The notes: generated by a model from the sequence alone, not told the origin. DNA of 64,000 nt from JALORV01 sp963780715 (GCA_963780715.1 CAWADK010000024.1:223903-287902); one strand, 5' to 3'; shown: positions 28,120 through 37,165, counted from the first letter of the stretch. Numbers and translations are program-made.

Positions 28120-29214
28120 CTACCGCAACCTTTGGTAGCGGTTGCCCGGGAGACGCTCAACATCTTGGGCCAGCTCGAGTTCCAGCAGAGCGGCAGACAG
28201 GGATCCCGCATCGCGTCCGCTGCGCGTGGCGAGCGTATCGAGGTCGACTGGATCGTGCCCGATGAGCGCCAGCAGTTCAGCATTCGGACCAGGCGCGACG
28301 GCGTCCGGTGGTGCCTGCGTCGTCTGCTCCAGTCCCAGGTCCCCGGCGATGTCGTGGGCGGATTCCACGAGCTTGGCGCCATCGCGGATCAGTCGATGGC
28401 AGCCCTTGGCCAGCGGCGAGTGGATCGAGCCCGGAATCGCGAACACGTCGCGTCCCGCGTCTGCCGCCAGCCTGGCCGTGATCAGGGAGCCCGAGCGGAG
28501 TGCCGCCTCGACGACGAGCACGCCGCGGGCGAGCCCGGCAATGATGCGATTGCGGCGCGGGAAGTTGTGCGCGATGGCGGGCGTGCGCAGCGGGAACTCG
28601 GAGATGACGAGCCCATTTTCGCGTATGCGCTGCGTCAGTGCGCGATTGCTCGCGGGATACACGATGTCGACGCCGGTGCCGACGACGGCAATGGTGCCCG
28701 CATCGCTGTCGGCGTCCAGCGCGCCACGGTGCGCGGCAGCGTCGATGCCGAGCGCCAGGCCGCTGACGATCGTCAGGCCGCTGCGGGCAAGCGCGCCCGC
28801 AAACGCTTCGGCATTGGCGACCCCTTGCTGCGTGGCGTTGCGGCTGCCGACGATGGCGAGTGACGGACGATTCAGCAACTCGCGGCGTCCGACGGCAAAC
28901 AGCACCGCGGGGGGATCGGGAGTTTCAAGCAGCAGCCGCGGGTAGTCCGCATCGGCCAGGGTGATCAAGGCATGGCTTGGTGCGCTGGCCAGCCAGTGTT
29001 CCGTCGCATCGATGGTGGATTGCACTTCGGCGCTGGGTCGCGCCGCGAGCACACGGGCGAGCGGCTCGGGCACGGCCCGCGCCAACGTGCCCGCTGCGGC
29101 GTCGAAGACTTTATCCGGCAGGCCGAAGGATGCGAGCAGGTGCCGCGCCGTGCGCGGCCCGAGCCCCGGGGTGGCGATCAGTCGCAGCCATGCAGCGCGC
29201 TCGTCCGCCTGCAC
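28120..29214 (-). CDS. dprA: DNA-processing protein DprA (Smf)
   Basis: A 364-residue DprA: helix-hairpin-helix/SAM-like N-terminus (TPGLGPRTARHLLASFG), then the extended Rossmann core with LAIVGSRNATQQG, SGLALGIDAAAHRGAL and the FPRRNRIIAGLARGVLVVEA segment, and a C-terminal winged-helix DprA_WH domain. DprA binds incoming single-stranded DNA and loads RecA during natural transformation. The start is GTG at 29214. It lies 18 bp downstream of the LysM gene, so they form an operon. Confidence 0.95.
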   Translation of the reverse strand: MQADERAAWLRLIATPGLGPRTARHLLASFGLPDKVFDAAAGTLARAVPEPLARVLAARPSAEVQSTIDATEHWLASAPSHALITLADADYPRLLLETPDPPAVLFAVGRRELLNRPSLAIVGSRNATQQGVANAEAFAGALARSGLTIVSGLALGIDAAAHRGALDADSDAGTIAVVGTGVDIVYPASNRALTQRIRENGLVISEFPLRTPAIAHNFPRRNRIIAGLARGVLVVEAALRSGSLITARLAADAGRDVFAIPGSIHSPLAKGCHRLIRDGAKLVESAHDIAGDLGLEQTTQAPPDAVAPGPNAELLALIGHDPVDLDTLATRSGRDAGSLSAALLELELAQDVERLPGNRYQRLR

Positions 29215-29232
29215 AGGCGCGGTCGCCGGTGC

Positions 29233-30459
29233 TTACTGCACGTTGAGGGGGCGCAGCGGCTGCCGCAGCACGCGGTCTGCTTCGGTTTCGGTGGCCCGCA
29301 GTCGCGGCAGGTCGAGTTCGTCCGTTGGGCTGGACGCACGGTCACCCACCTCCACCGGCTCCGTACCGCGCTGGATCAGCGCATACGAAATCGACGGAAA
29401 CACGCGGAACACGAAAGCCAGCCCGATCTGCTCGTCCGGGAGCTTGACGAACTGTCTGCCCGGTAGCGTGCGATCGGCGACGGTCTGTCCGGCACGCCAG
29501 AGCTGGACCGTATCGCCGACCGTCAGGCCCTCGCCGGAACCGCGGTTCAGCGTAACGATCTGCCCGCCGCCGGCGAAGCGCACGCCGTTGTAGATGGCGA
29601 TGACACGGGCTTCGATCGGATTGGCCGGCGCCTTCGGCACGTAGCTGATCAGCGTATGCGGTTCGACCGGCAACAGGCGGTCTCCAACGCCGATTTCCTG
29701 CTTGCTCTCGGTGACTTCGATTTTCGCCACTTCGCCGGGGCGCGTGACCTTGGCGCTGCCGAGGTAAAACGCTTCCCAGGCGATCGGCCGCTTCTGATTG
29801 ATGTCGTCGACGTCGAAAAGCGGCGCGAGCGGACGGAACACGCTGTAGTTGATGACCGCGTCGTCCTTGACTCCGCGCACATACGCGCTGTCACCCCGGC
29901 CGGTATAAACGCGGCCCTCTTGCGTGGCGACGACCCGTGGAGCGCCGTCCAGTGCCGACGGGTCGAGCACCAGCGGTTGCGACAGGAACGGCTGAATCAG
30001 GTTGGTGGGAATGCTGCGGATCGCGGCCCGATCGGCTCCGAGGTCGCGGATCGAGGGTTGCAGCCTGCCTTCGCGCGGGTCGCCGCCGCTGCCGCCGGCG
30101 ATTTCCAGCCTTGCCCGTCCGTTTTCCTTGACCAGTCGAAGCTGCTGGCCCGGATAGATCAGGTGGGGGTTGGCAATCTGCTGCTTGTTCATTCCCCACA
30201 GCTCCGGCCACCGCCATGGGCTCGTGAGGTACATGCGGGAAAGATCCCAGAGCGTGTCGCCGGACTTGACCGTGTAAAGCTCAGGGGCATCCGGGGCCAG
30301 CGCCGCCAGAGGCACGCCGGCCTGGGCCACCTGTTCGGCCGTCGCCCGCTGATCGGTCGTGATCGGATAGCGGCTGGTGGCCGATTGCGCCAGAGCGGTG
30401 CCGGCTGCCGTCATGCTTACGCAGGCGGCGGCAACAACGCCCATGCTAGTCTTCTTCAT
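29233..30459 (-). CDS. LysM peptidoglycan-binding domain protein, exported
   Basis: A 408-residue protein with a clear signal peptide (cleavage near TALA-QSA, residue ~24). One LysM domain follows at residues ~60-110 (YTVKSGDTLWDLSRMYLTSP through IYPGQQLRLV). The rest matches the conserved C-terminal part of the betaproteobacterial LysM proteins that sit upstream of dprA. LysM binds the glycan strands of murein, so a periplasmic or envelope location is likely. The start ATG at 30459 is preceded by GAGGGAG. It is divergent from def, the usual arrangement, and leads the lysM-dprA-smg operon. Confidence 0.93.
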   Translation of the reverse strand: MKKTSMGVVAAACVSMTAAGTALAQSATSRYPITTDQRATAEQVAQAGVPLAALAPDAPELYTVKSGDTLWDLSRMYLTSPWRWPELWGMNKQQIANPHLIYPGQQLRLVKENGRARLEIAGGSGGDPREGRLQPSIRDLGADRAAIRSIPTNLIQPFLSQPLVLDPSALDGAPRVVATQEGRVYTGRGDSAYVRGVKDDAVINYSVFRPLAPLFDVDDINQKRPIAWEAFYLGSAKVTRPGEVAKIEVTESKQEIGVGDRLLPVEPHTLISYVPKAPANPIEARVIAIYNGVRFAGGGQIVTLNRGSGEGLTVGDTVQLWRAGQTVADRTLPGRQFVKLPDEQIGLAFVFRVFPSISYALIQRGTEPVEVGDRASSPTDELDLPRLRATETEADRVLRQPLRPLNVQ

Positions 30460-30519
30460 GCAAGCTCCCTCTGGCCGTCCGGCGGGGTTTGTACCGTCCC
30501 GAACGCTTGCGACATCGGC

Positions 30520-30547
30520 TTGAAATTTGAGTGCCGATGGCTACTTA
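30520..30547 (+). promoter_or_regulatory. Candidate sigma-70 promoter toward def
   Basis: TTGAAA at 30520-30525 and TACTTA at 30542-30547 are separated by 16 bp and face def. The 337-bp gap between the divergent lysM and def starts (30460-30796) holds no gene I can support, so the leader of def would be about 240 nt. The -35 is good and the -10 weak. No recognised riboswitch is visible in the leader. Confidence 0.35.
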
Positions 30548-30796
30548 AGCTGAGACCGGACGTCAGATTCTGCCCCTAGTGCCTTGATATCGCAACGGAT
30601 CGACGGATCGACTGATCCCGACTAGGCGCGATACCGAAAGGCGTGGGACAGCGTCGGACGAGGCCCTGCCGATGGTTCACCAGGGCGCAGTGTGGCGGCT
30701 ATTTCCGCCGCTCGGGCGACGGAAAAGCAGGGTCAGATCCGGGGAGTTATCCGGTTCACGCCGCTGGCGGCTGACCCGCGCGTTGGAGAAATTGAC

Positions 30797-31303
30797 GTGG
30801 CTTTGCTCCCGATTCTGGAATATCCCGATCCGCGGTTGCGCACGGTCGCACGGCCCGTCACCGTCTTCGACGACCGGCTGCGTCGGCTGGTGGCCGACAT
30901 GGCCGAGACGATGTACGAGGCCCCGGGTGTGGGTCTGGCAGCGACCCAGGTCGACGTCCACGAGCGCCTCATCGTCATCGATACGTCGGAGACCAAGGAT
31001 CAGCTGCTCGTGTTGATCAACCCCGAGATCGTCTGGGCCTCCGAAGACGTCGTCGAATGCGAGGAGGGATGCCTGTCGGTGCCCGGCGTGTACGACGCCG
31101 TGACCCGTCCCGCGCAGATCCGGGTGCGGGCGTTCGATGCACAGGGCAAGGCCTTTGAGCGCGACTGCAGCGGCTTGCTGGCGGTGTGCGTCCAGCACGA
31201 GATGGATCACCTGCAGGGCAAGGTCTTCGTCGAGTACCTCTCGCCGCTGAAGCAGGACCGCATCAAGACCAAGATGAAGAAGCGGCGGGTGAAGGCCGCC
31301 TGA
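30797..31303 (+). CDS. def: Peptide deformylase
   Basis: A peptide deformylase of 168 residues from GTG at 30797, chosen because GGAG at 30785-30788 is well spaced and the family N-terminus (LLPILEYPDPRLRTVA) starts there; longer in-frame forms add non-conserved residues. The three motifs are complete: GVGLAATQ, EGCLSVP (metal-binding Cys) and QHEMDHLQG (two metal-binding His and the catalytic Glu). It removes the formyl group that Fmt helps to install on initiator methionine. In many betaproteobacteria def and fmt are adjacent; here ~5.9 kb of other genes separates them. Confidence 0.96.
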   Translation: MALLPILEYPDPRLRTVARPVTVFDDRLRRLVADMAETMYEAPGVGLAATQVDVHERLIVIDTSETKDQLLVLINPEIVWASEDVVECEEGCLSVPGVYDAVTRPAQIRVRAFDAQGKAFERDCSGLLAVCVQHEMDHLQGKVFVEYLSPLKQDRIKTKMKKRRVKAA

Positions 31304-31432
31304 GGCAGGCGCCCGGCCACTGGCGCCGGCTGGATGTCGTTTCACGCCGCTTTCACGCTGCCGGGCGCGTTGGACTGGGCGGCAGCAAACGCCGCAGTAA
31401 AGTGGAAGCATCGATCCTGACGGCGCTGCCAC

Positions 31433-31732
31433 ATGGAACCCCGCTCAACTCCGCCAACGCTCGACCCCGCCGATCTGCGGGCAGCCCGCCGGCACGTCAA
31501 GCGGCTGCGCGACTTCCTCCAGCTCTGCGTGACGGCTGGCCTGGTCATCGCGCTGACTGCCGCCGTCAACGTCATGACCTCGCCGCACAGGCTGTGGTTC
31601 CTGTGGGTCGTGCTGGGGTTCGCGATTGCCCTGGGGTTTGCGGCGCTGGAGACATTTGGCCGCGACCTCTGGCTCGGGCGCGAATGGCAGGAACGCAAGC
31701 TGCGTGAGTTCCTGGCGCGGCAGTCCCGCTGA
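31433..31732 (+). CDS. 2TM-domain small membrane protein
   Basis: A 99-residue protein with two membrane helices (residues ~30-46 and ~54-72) bracketed by charged ends, the layout of the 2TM domain (PF13239 type): RRHVKRLRDFLQLCVTAGLV and FGRDLWLGREWQERKLREFL. Such proteins and domains are commonly found with LytS/YehU-type histidine kinases, as here: its stop is 8 bp before the kinase start. A role in signalling is inferred from context only. Confidence 0.85.
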   Translation: MEPRSTPPTLDPADLRAARRHVKRLRDFLQLCVTAGLVIALTAAVNVMTSPHRLWFLWVVLGFAIALGFAALETFGRDLWLGREWQERKLREFLARQSR

Positions 31733-31740
31733 GAGCCGCC

Positions 31741-32926
31741 ATGCCGCTGCTTTCCACACTCCGTACTGCATGGCGGTCCTGGTGGTCGCCTTACTTCAGG
31801 GCAAAGCGAGGGCCAGCCGCTGTGGGCCCTCGCGCTGGTCACGATGCTGTTCAGCGCCGCGATCGGCCTGGTGCTGACCGCCTTTTCCTGGGTGTTCTCG
31901 GCCGGGCGCCTCGACCTGTGGCAGCTGCTCTGGCGCAATCTCGTCATCTCCGAGAGCATCGGCTTCTCGATCTTCGGTCTGTTCGCGCTGGCCGCGAAGC
32001 TCTTCGGGCCCGCCCGCATCGACAGCCTGCCGGGCCTGCAGCGCGCGCTGTTCTTTTCGCTTGTCCCACTGGCGGGCGTCGTACTCGGGTACGGGATCGG
32101 GTTCACCCTGCTCGGCTGGGGCGCGGGTCGCAGCGGCTTCCAATGGGTGTCCGGCTGGTTCGTGTCCGGCGCGCTGATGATCTGGGCGGTGCTGACGCTC
32201 ATCTGGTGGCGCTTCTATCGGCGCGAATTGCAGTTGGCCGAGGTCGAGAAGCAGCTGGCGGCCGACCGCGCGCGGGCAGCCGAGCTCGAACGACAGGCCG
32301 TCGATGCGCGGCTGCGTGCGCTGCAGGCGCAGATCGAGCCGCACTTCCTGTTCAACACACTGGCCAACGTCGTCAGCCTCGTCGACGCCCATCCGGCGGA
32401 TGCCAAGCGCATGCTGGAACGACTGATCGAACTGCTGCGTGCCTCGTTGTCCGCGAGCCGCGCTCGGCACGCCACGCTCGGCCAGGAGTTCGACCTGTGC
32501 CGTGCTTATCTTGAAATCCTGTCCATTCGCATGGGTGGCCGCTTGCGCTACGACATCGCGGCTGCGGCGGATCTGCGCGGCCTGCCGCTGCCCCCGATGC
32601 TGCTGCAGCCGCTGATCGAAAACGCGATCCAGCACGGACTCGAGCCGAAAGTCGACGGCGGCCACGTGCGTCTCGGCGCGGCGCGAACGGCTGAGGGCCT
32701 GCTCGAAATCAGCGTCGAGGACAACGGCGTCGGCTTCGGCACGATGACGCGCGGCGGCGGCGTCGGATTGTCGAACCTGCGCGATCGGCTGGCGGCGCAG
32801 TACGGCAGCCGGGCGCGCCTGACGATCGAGGACGCCCTTCCCGGAACGCGGGTCCGGCTGGCGCTGCCACTCGAACCAGCGCCGCCGGCGCCTGCCCCCA
32901 TCGCGGCGCTGGCCGCGCACGCCTGA
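31741..32926 (+). CDS. LytS/YehU-type sensor histidine kinase, N-terminus frameshifted as given
   Basis: The main frame, open from ATG 31844, gives membrane helices, a coiled-coil (QLAEVEKQLAADRARAAELE), the His_kinase phosphoacceptor QAQIEPHFLFNTLANVVSL, and an ATPase domain (LIENAIQHGLEP, DNGVGFG, GVGLSNLRDRL). The more likely start is ATG 31741, 8 bp after the 2TM gene: it reads MPLLSTLRTAWRSWWSPYFR and then needs one base removed, for example from the GGG at 31810-31812, to run into GQPLWALALVTMLFSAAIG. That would give 394 residues and a complete membrane domain. It overlaps the response regulator start by 1 bp (TGATG). The stimulus is unknown. Confidence 0.85.
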
Positions 32927-33708
32927 TGCCCAGCGCACTGATCGCCGACGACGAGCCGCACCTCGCGGAGTACCTGCGCGCGCAGCTCGCCGCGGCGTGG
33001 CCGCAACTCGCCATCGTCGATGTTGTCGGCAGCGGACCGGCCGCTGCCGCCGCGATCACGCAGCATCGACCCGACATCGCGTTCCTCGACATCCGCATGC
33101 CGGGGGCCACGGGGCTGGAGGTCGCTCGAGCGCTGAGCGGTCCGGCACGTCCACACGTCGTATTCGTCACGGCCTATGACCAGTATGCGATCGAAGCCTT
33201 CGAGGCCGATGCCGTCGACTATCTCCTGAAGCCTGTCGCGGCCGAGCGGCTGGCGCGGACGGTGGCAAAGCTGCAGGCGCAGCTTGCGCAGCCGCAACCG
33301 GTCGGCGATCTGTCAGCGCTGCTCGCGCAGCTGGCGCGGCAGGTCGAGGGACGGCCGCAGTCGCTGCGCTGGATCCGCGCCAGCAAGCGCACCGGCGACG
33401 GTGAAGTCACCGAGCAGATTGCGGTCGGCGACGTCCTCTACTTCCAGGCCGATGACAAGTACACCTGCGTCTATGCGCGCGATGGCGACGCCGTGCGCGA
33501 GTGGCTGATCCGCATCCCGCTCGCCGAACTGGCCGCGCAACTCGACGCGGCGGACTTCCAGCAGATTCATCGCTCGGTGATCGTCAACCAGCATGCCGTC
33601 GCCGGCACGCGCCGCGACCTGGCCGGCAAGCTGCACGTGCGCATCCGTGGCCACGAACGCGAGCTTCCCGTGGCGCGGCAGTATGCGCACCTGTTCCAGA
33701 AGATGTGA
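32926..33708 (+). CDS. LytTR-family response regulator
   Basis: A 260-residue response regulator. The receiver domain has the acidic pair IADDEPHLAEYL, the phosphoacceptor Asp in DIAFLDIRMPG, Thr in FVTAYDQYAIEAF and Lys in DYLLKPV. A Pro/Gln linker leads to a LytTR DNA-binding domain (VLYFQADDKYTCVYA, FQQIHRSVIVNQHAV). The ATG overlaps the kinase stop (TGATG), so kinase and regulator are translationally coupled. The gene set and target sites are not visible in this window. Confidence 0.93.
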   Translation: MPSALIADDEPHLAEYLRAQLAAAWPQLAIVDVVGSGPAAAAAITQHRPDIAFLDIRMPGATGLEVARALSGPARPHVVFVTAYDQYAIEAFEADAVDYLLKPVAAERLARTVAKLQAQLAQPQPVGDLSALLAQLARQVEGRPQSLRWIRASKRTGDGEVTEQIAVGDVLYFQADDKYTCVYARDGDAVREWLIRIPLAELAAQLDAADFQQIHRSVIVNQHAVAGTRRDLAGKLHVRIRGHERELPVARQYAHLFQKM

Positions 33709-33720
33709 CGCGCGCGGGTC

Positions 33721-34644
33721 TCAGGCCGCTGCGCGGCCGTCCGGCACGCTTGCGGCGCGCCGCACGTGCTCGATGATCAGCGCGGCGATCTCGGGCTGCA
33801 GTGCTGGCGGGAAGTCATGCCCCATGCCGGGAATCACCTTGAGCTGCGCACCGCGGATGTGATTGGCGGTGTCGATGCCGGCCGCCAGCGGCACCAGAGG
33901 ATCATCGCGGCCATGGATCACGAGTGTCGGCGCCTCGATGCGGGCCAGCAGCGCGCGGCGGTCACCCGTGGCGAGGATGGCCAGCAGCTGCCGCGCCGAG
34001 CCCGCCGGGTAGTAGCCGCGGCGCGCGACACGCTCGAGATGTTCCCGCTGCAGCGCCGGGTCCGGTGGAAAGCCCGGACTGCCAATGACGCTGAACACCC
34101 GCATCAGATGGTTCGTCATCTCGGTGACGTCGTCGATCTTGCTCGGCCGCAGCAGGATCGCGCGCAGGGCCCGCTGGCTGCCGAAGGCCACGCGCGGGCT
34201 CGGGTTGCCGGTCGAGGACATGATCGACGTCAGCGACAGCACGCGTTGCGGAAACTTTGCCGCCAGGACCTGCGCAATCATGCCGCCCAGCGAGGCGCCG
34301 ACGACATGCGCGCGCTCGACCCCGAGCGCGGTCAGCAGGCCGGCGGCATCGGCGGCCATGTCGTCGAGCGTGTACGGCGCGTGGACGGGCAGTCGCATCA
34401 GCGCGCGTGCGATGGCGAACTGCAGGTTCGGCTGGTGGGTCGTGCGCAGCTTGGTTGAATGACCGCTGTCGCGGTTGTCGAAGCGGATCACGCGCAGGCC
34501 GGCGCGCACCAGATGCTCGACGAAGCTGTCGGGCCACGCCGCCGCCGGCATACCGAGCCCCATGATCAGCAGGACGACCGGAGCGCCTTGTTCGCCGACA
34601 TCCTCGACGTCGAAGGTCAGCCCGTTCGCAGCGATCTGCGTCAT
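33721..34644 (-). CDS. Alpha/beta hydrolase
   Basis: A 307-residue hydrolase of the haloalkane dehalogenase/esterase-like fold: oxyanion loop IMGLGMPAAAWPDSF, the RFDNRDSGHST turn, the nucleophile elbow VGASLGGMIAQ, the acid in IHGRDDPLVP and the base in GMGHDFPP. It has no signal peptide. It is the first of three minus-strand genes with a second hydrolase and a wax ester synthase, separated from the former by the inverted-repeat element. Substrate unknown; a lipid ester is suggested by context. Confidence 0.88.
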   Translation of the reverse strand: MTQIAANGLTFDVEDVGEQGAPVVLLIMGLGMPAAAWPDSFVEHLVRAGLRVIRFDNRDSGHSTKLRTTHQPNLQFAIARALMRLPVHAPYTLDDMAADAAGLLTALGVERAHVVGASLGGMIAQVLAAKFPQRVLSLTSIMSSTGNPSPRVAFGSQRALRAILLRPSKIDDVTEMTNHLMRVFSVIGSPGFPPDPALQREHLERVARRGYYPAGSARQLLAILATGDRRALLARIEAPTLVIHGRDDPLVPLAAGIDTANHIRGAQLKVIPGMGHDFPPALQPEIAALIIEHVRRAASVPDGRAAA

Positions 34645-34646
34645 CG

Positions 34647-34814
34647 CTAGTGACCTGTAACAGTCGATTCGGGAGTGAAAGGCGTGCCCGCGTGAGCCGA
34701 GTGCGCGAAGCGAGCCGCGTCGAATAGCCGTCGCCTATTCGCAAGGCGAGCGACAAAGCGATCGGCCACGCCGGCGCGCAAGGCACTGCTGAATTGGCTG
34801 TTAAAGGTCACTAG
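34647..34814. mobile_element. MITE-like element with 24-bp terminal inverted repeats
   Basis: The left end reads CTAGTGACCTGTAACAG and the right end, in reverse complement, reads CTAGTGACCTTTAACAG: 16 of 17 positions agree. The similarity continues to ATTC at position 24 with three further mismatches. The 168-bp element has a central hairpin (CGAATAG/CTATTCG) and weaker pairing between its two halves. CTAG at both tips could be a target duplication. It contains no transposase; one 54-codon minus-strand frame spans it. The stop codon of the upstream hydrolase (complement 34811-34813) lies inside its right end. Confidence 0.75.
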
Positions 34815-35602
34815 TACCAGGCCTTGCGCGCAGGGTCGCGGTACAGCCAGCTCAGCGCGCCGCGGCGGTCGAAGGGCTTCCAGCCGCCTTCCGGCTGCGC
34901 CAGCCGATCGGCAATCGCGTACCACGCCAGCGGATTGAGTCCCAGCCCCAGGTGGCTCGCCTCGACTTCGACGTTCTCGGTGCGCGGGCCCTTGCGTTCG
35001 ACGCTGCATTGCCACGCCACGACGCCGTCGGTCCGGCTGTAGATCGACGTCGTCGGCACCGGCGGGGCAACGCGCAGCGGCGCGTGGATCTCCGGCGCGC
35101 CGATGCGGTGGCCGGTCACGAGTTCGTACAGCCGCCAGGCGTTGGTGGCCCGTGGGTGGCCGGTGAACGGCGTGCCCAGCGTGATCACCAGCCGCACGTC
35201 GCGCGGGAAATCCTTGGCCATCTCGCGTGCATAGATGCCACCGAGGCTCCAGCCGATGAGGCTGACGCGCCGCTTGTGCGTGCGCCGGATCTGCCGCAGC
35301 CGTTCCATGCAGTGGTCGAGCACGCCTTCCTTCGGCCCCAGGTTCGAGCCGTGATCCCAGCCATAGGCCACATAGCCCTTGCCTTCAAGGAACCTGCGCA
35401 GTGGCTTGGTCGAGGCATCGGAGGCCATCAGGCCCGGGAATACCAGCACCGCATGGCCGTCGCCTTCGGGGACCTGGTCGAGCCAGGGTGTAGCGAGCAT
35501 CGCCGCGCCGTATTCCCACGGTGCACGGCACTCCAGTGCCATGCGAACGAAGCCGGGCGGGCGTGACCAGTCGAATTCGTACCAGTGCTGCGTAGGGTCC
35601 AT
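34811..35602 (-). CDS. Alpha/beta hydrolase, WS/DGAT-associated
   Basis: A 263-residue hydrolase: VLVFPGLMASDASTKPLRRF oxyanion region, YGWDHGSNLGP, nucleophile elbow SLIGWSLGGIYAREMAK, and a TLGTPFTGHPRATN stretch. The catalytic histidine is in VEASHLGLGLNP. Hydrolases of this type often lie beside wax ester synthases, as here (33 bp from the WS/DGAT stop), suggesting a neutral-lipid esterase. The TAG stop is supplied by the CTAG tip of the adjacent inverted-repeat element, so the native C-terminus may have been altered by insertion. Confidence 0.85.
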   Translation of the reverse strand: MDPTQHWYEFDWSRPPGFVRMALECRAPWEYGAAMLATPWLDQVPEGDGHAVLVFPGLMASDASTKPLRRFLEGKGYVAYGWDHGSNLGPKEGVLDHCMERLRQIRRTHKRRVSLIGWSLGGIYAREMAKDFPRDVRLVITLGTPFTGHPRATNAWRLYELVTGHRIGAPEIHAPLRVAPPVPTTSIYSRTDGVVAWQCSVERKGPRTENVEVEASHLGLGLNPLAWYAIADRLAQPEGGWKPFDRRGALSWLYRDPARKAWY

Positions 35603-35635
35603 GGAGCAGTGAGCGAGGGACGCTTGAGCGGGAGT

Positions 35636-37084
35636 TCAGGCGGCGGGCTTTCCGCGCGAGGGTGCGGCCTTGCGGCTGCGCGCGGACTTCAGCGCCGGCG
35701 CAGACGCGTGCGCGTCACTCGCGCGCTGGAGGTCGGCGAAGGCGTGCTCGAGCGCGCGCGCCAGCGGCCGCGCATCCGGAATCCCGACCCGGGCCGCGAT
35801 GACTCCAAACTCGAGCGATCCGGCATAACTCTGCAAGGTGATGTTGAGCCCCAGCCCATGCTCGACGATCGACACCGGCCAGTACGTCTTGAGACGAGCC
35901 CCGGCGAGGTACAGCGGGATGTCGGGCCCGGGAACGTTCGAAACCACCAGATTGGCGATCGGCGGGATGCGGTTGGCGAGCGACGTCCGGCCATACAGGC
36001 TTGCGGCGGCCGACAGCAGCCAGGGCAAGCCGAGCGACGGAAAGTCCGTCGGGATCAGGCCCTTCAACTGGCGTGTCACTTCCTTGGCAGCCTGCGTGGA
36101 GGCCTGCACCGCCTGCAGCCGTTCGATCGGATCGGCAATGTCCGTGGCCAGCGAGGCCAGCGTCATCGTCGCCAGTGTCGTGGCCTCGGTGTTGCCGGCC
36201 TCGCGCAACGAAACGGGCATCGCGACCACCAGGGACTTGGGTGGCACGCCGCCGCGCGTCCTCAGGTATTCGCGCAGCGCGCCACCCACCAGCGTCAGCA
36301 CCACGTCGTTCAACGTCGCGTCATTCGCCTTGGACAGCTGGCGCACTGCGGCCAGCGGCAGCGATGCCGTCGCGAAGCTGCGTCCCGCGTCGATCGTGCG
36401 GTTGAATGCCGTGCGCGGTCCAAGGCTGAGGTTGCGACGGAAGCCGGTCGAGCCCGTGGCGAGCTTCGCCGCCGCACGGGCGAGGCCGGGCAACAGTCGC
36501 ACCAGATTCACCGTCTGCGAGCCGCTGACCTTGAGCGCGGTGCCAATCAACGCCACGACACCCGGGTGTTCCGTGCGACGGCGACGCGCCGGCTCGACGG
36601 CGCGCGGCGTCGGTGCGAAATCGAGCATGGCCTGCGCAAAGGCCACCCCGGAGGCACCGTCCAGGGTCGCGTGATGAACCTTGCTGTAGAAGCCAAGTCC
36701 GCCGTCCTGCAGGCCCTCGATCACGTGGAAGCGCCACAGCGGCCGGGTGCGATCGAGCGGTTGCGCGTGCAGGCGGGCGATCGCGGCCTCGAACTGGGCC
36801 ATCGTGCCTGGCGCGGGCAGCGTCACGCGGACCACATGCTTGGTCAGGTCGACGGTTTCGGCCCGCACCCACACCGGATTGGCGAAGTCGAGCGGCATGT
36901 TCGCCAGCTGCCGCGTGAAGACGGGTGACAGATGCAGCCGCTTGGCGATGTGCCGGCGCACGCGCAGGACGAAGTCACCGCCGCGACGCGGACGCTCGAG
37001 CAGGTGGGCGGCGCCGACGTGCATCGGCGTGGCCGGCGTCTCGAGGTGCAGGAACAGCGAGTCCAGGCCCGACAGTGGTTTCAA
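35636..37084 (-). CDS. Wax ester synthase/diacylglycerol acyltransferase (WS/DGAT)
   Basis: A 482-residue acyltransferase starting at TTG 37084, chosen because GGGAG lies 4 bp upstream and the conserved MKPLSGLDSLFLHLETPATP begins there. The active-site motif HHATLDG is in GFYSKVHHATLDGASG, followed by NDVVLTLVGGALREYL and the C-terminal VVSNVPGPDIPLYLAGARL. These are the WS/DGAT landmarks. The enzyme esterifies fatty alcohols or diacylglycerol with acyl-CoA to form storage wax or triacylglycerol. The last ~35 residues are a Lys/Arg/Ala-rich tail. A longer frame upstream only mirrors fmt and is not coding. Confidence 0.93.
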   Translation of the reverse strand: MKPLSGLDSLFLHLETPATPMHVGAAHLLERPRRGGDFVLRVRRHIAKRLHLSPVFTRQLANMPLDFANPVWVRAETVDLTKHVVRVTLPAPGTMAQFEAAIARLHAQPLDRTRPLWRFHVIEGLQDGGLGFYSKVHHATLDGASGVAFAQAMLDFAPTPRAVEPARRRRTEHPGVVALIGTALKVSGSQTVNLVRLLPGLARAAAKLATGSTGFRRNLSLGPRTAFNRTIDAGRSFATASLPLAAVRQLSKANDATLNDVVLTLVGGALREYLRTRGGVPPKSLVVAMPVSLREAGNTEATTLATMTLASLATDIADPIERLQAVQASTQAAKEVTRQLKGLIPTDFPSLGLPWLLSAAASLYGRTSLANRIPPIANLVVSNVPGPDIPLYLAGARLKTYWPVSIVEHGLGLNITLQSYAGSLEFGVIAARVGIPDARPLARALEHAFADLQRASDAHASAPALKSARSRKAAPSRGKPAA

Positions 37085-37159
37085 GCGTCTCCCTCGCCGT
37101 CTCATTGTCGTGTGCGGCAGCCGCGATGGTAAACGCAGCGGACGGGTGCCGTGCCCACC

Positions 37160-37165
37160 TAAAAT
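37160..37165 (+). promoter_or_regulatory. Candidate -10 element (TAAAAT) for fmt, possibly leaderless
   Basis: TAAAAT at 37160-37165 is close to the sigma-70 -10 consensus in an otherwise GC-rich stretch. The fmt ATG is at 37172, only 6 bp further, where transcription would be expected to start. That predicts a leaderless mRNA; no Shine-Dalgarno sequence is visible before the ATG. No good -35 was found. Confidence 0.3.
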
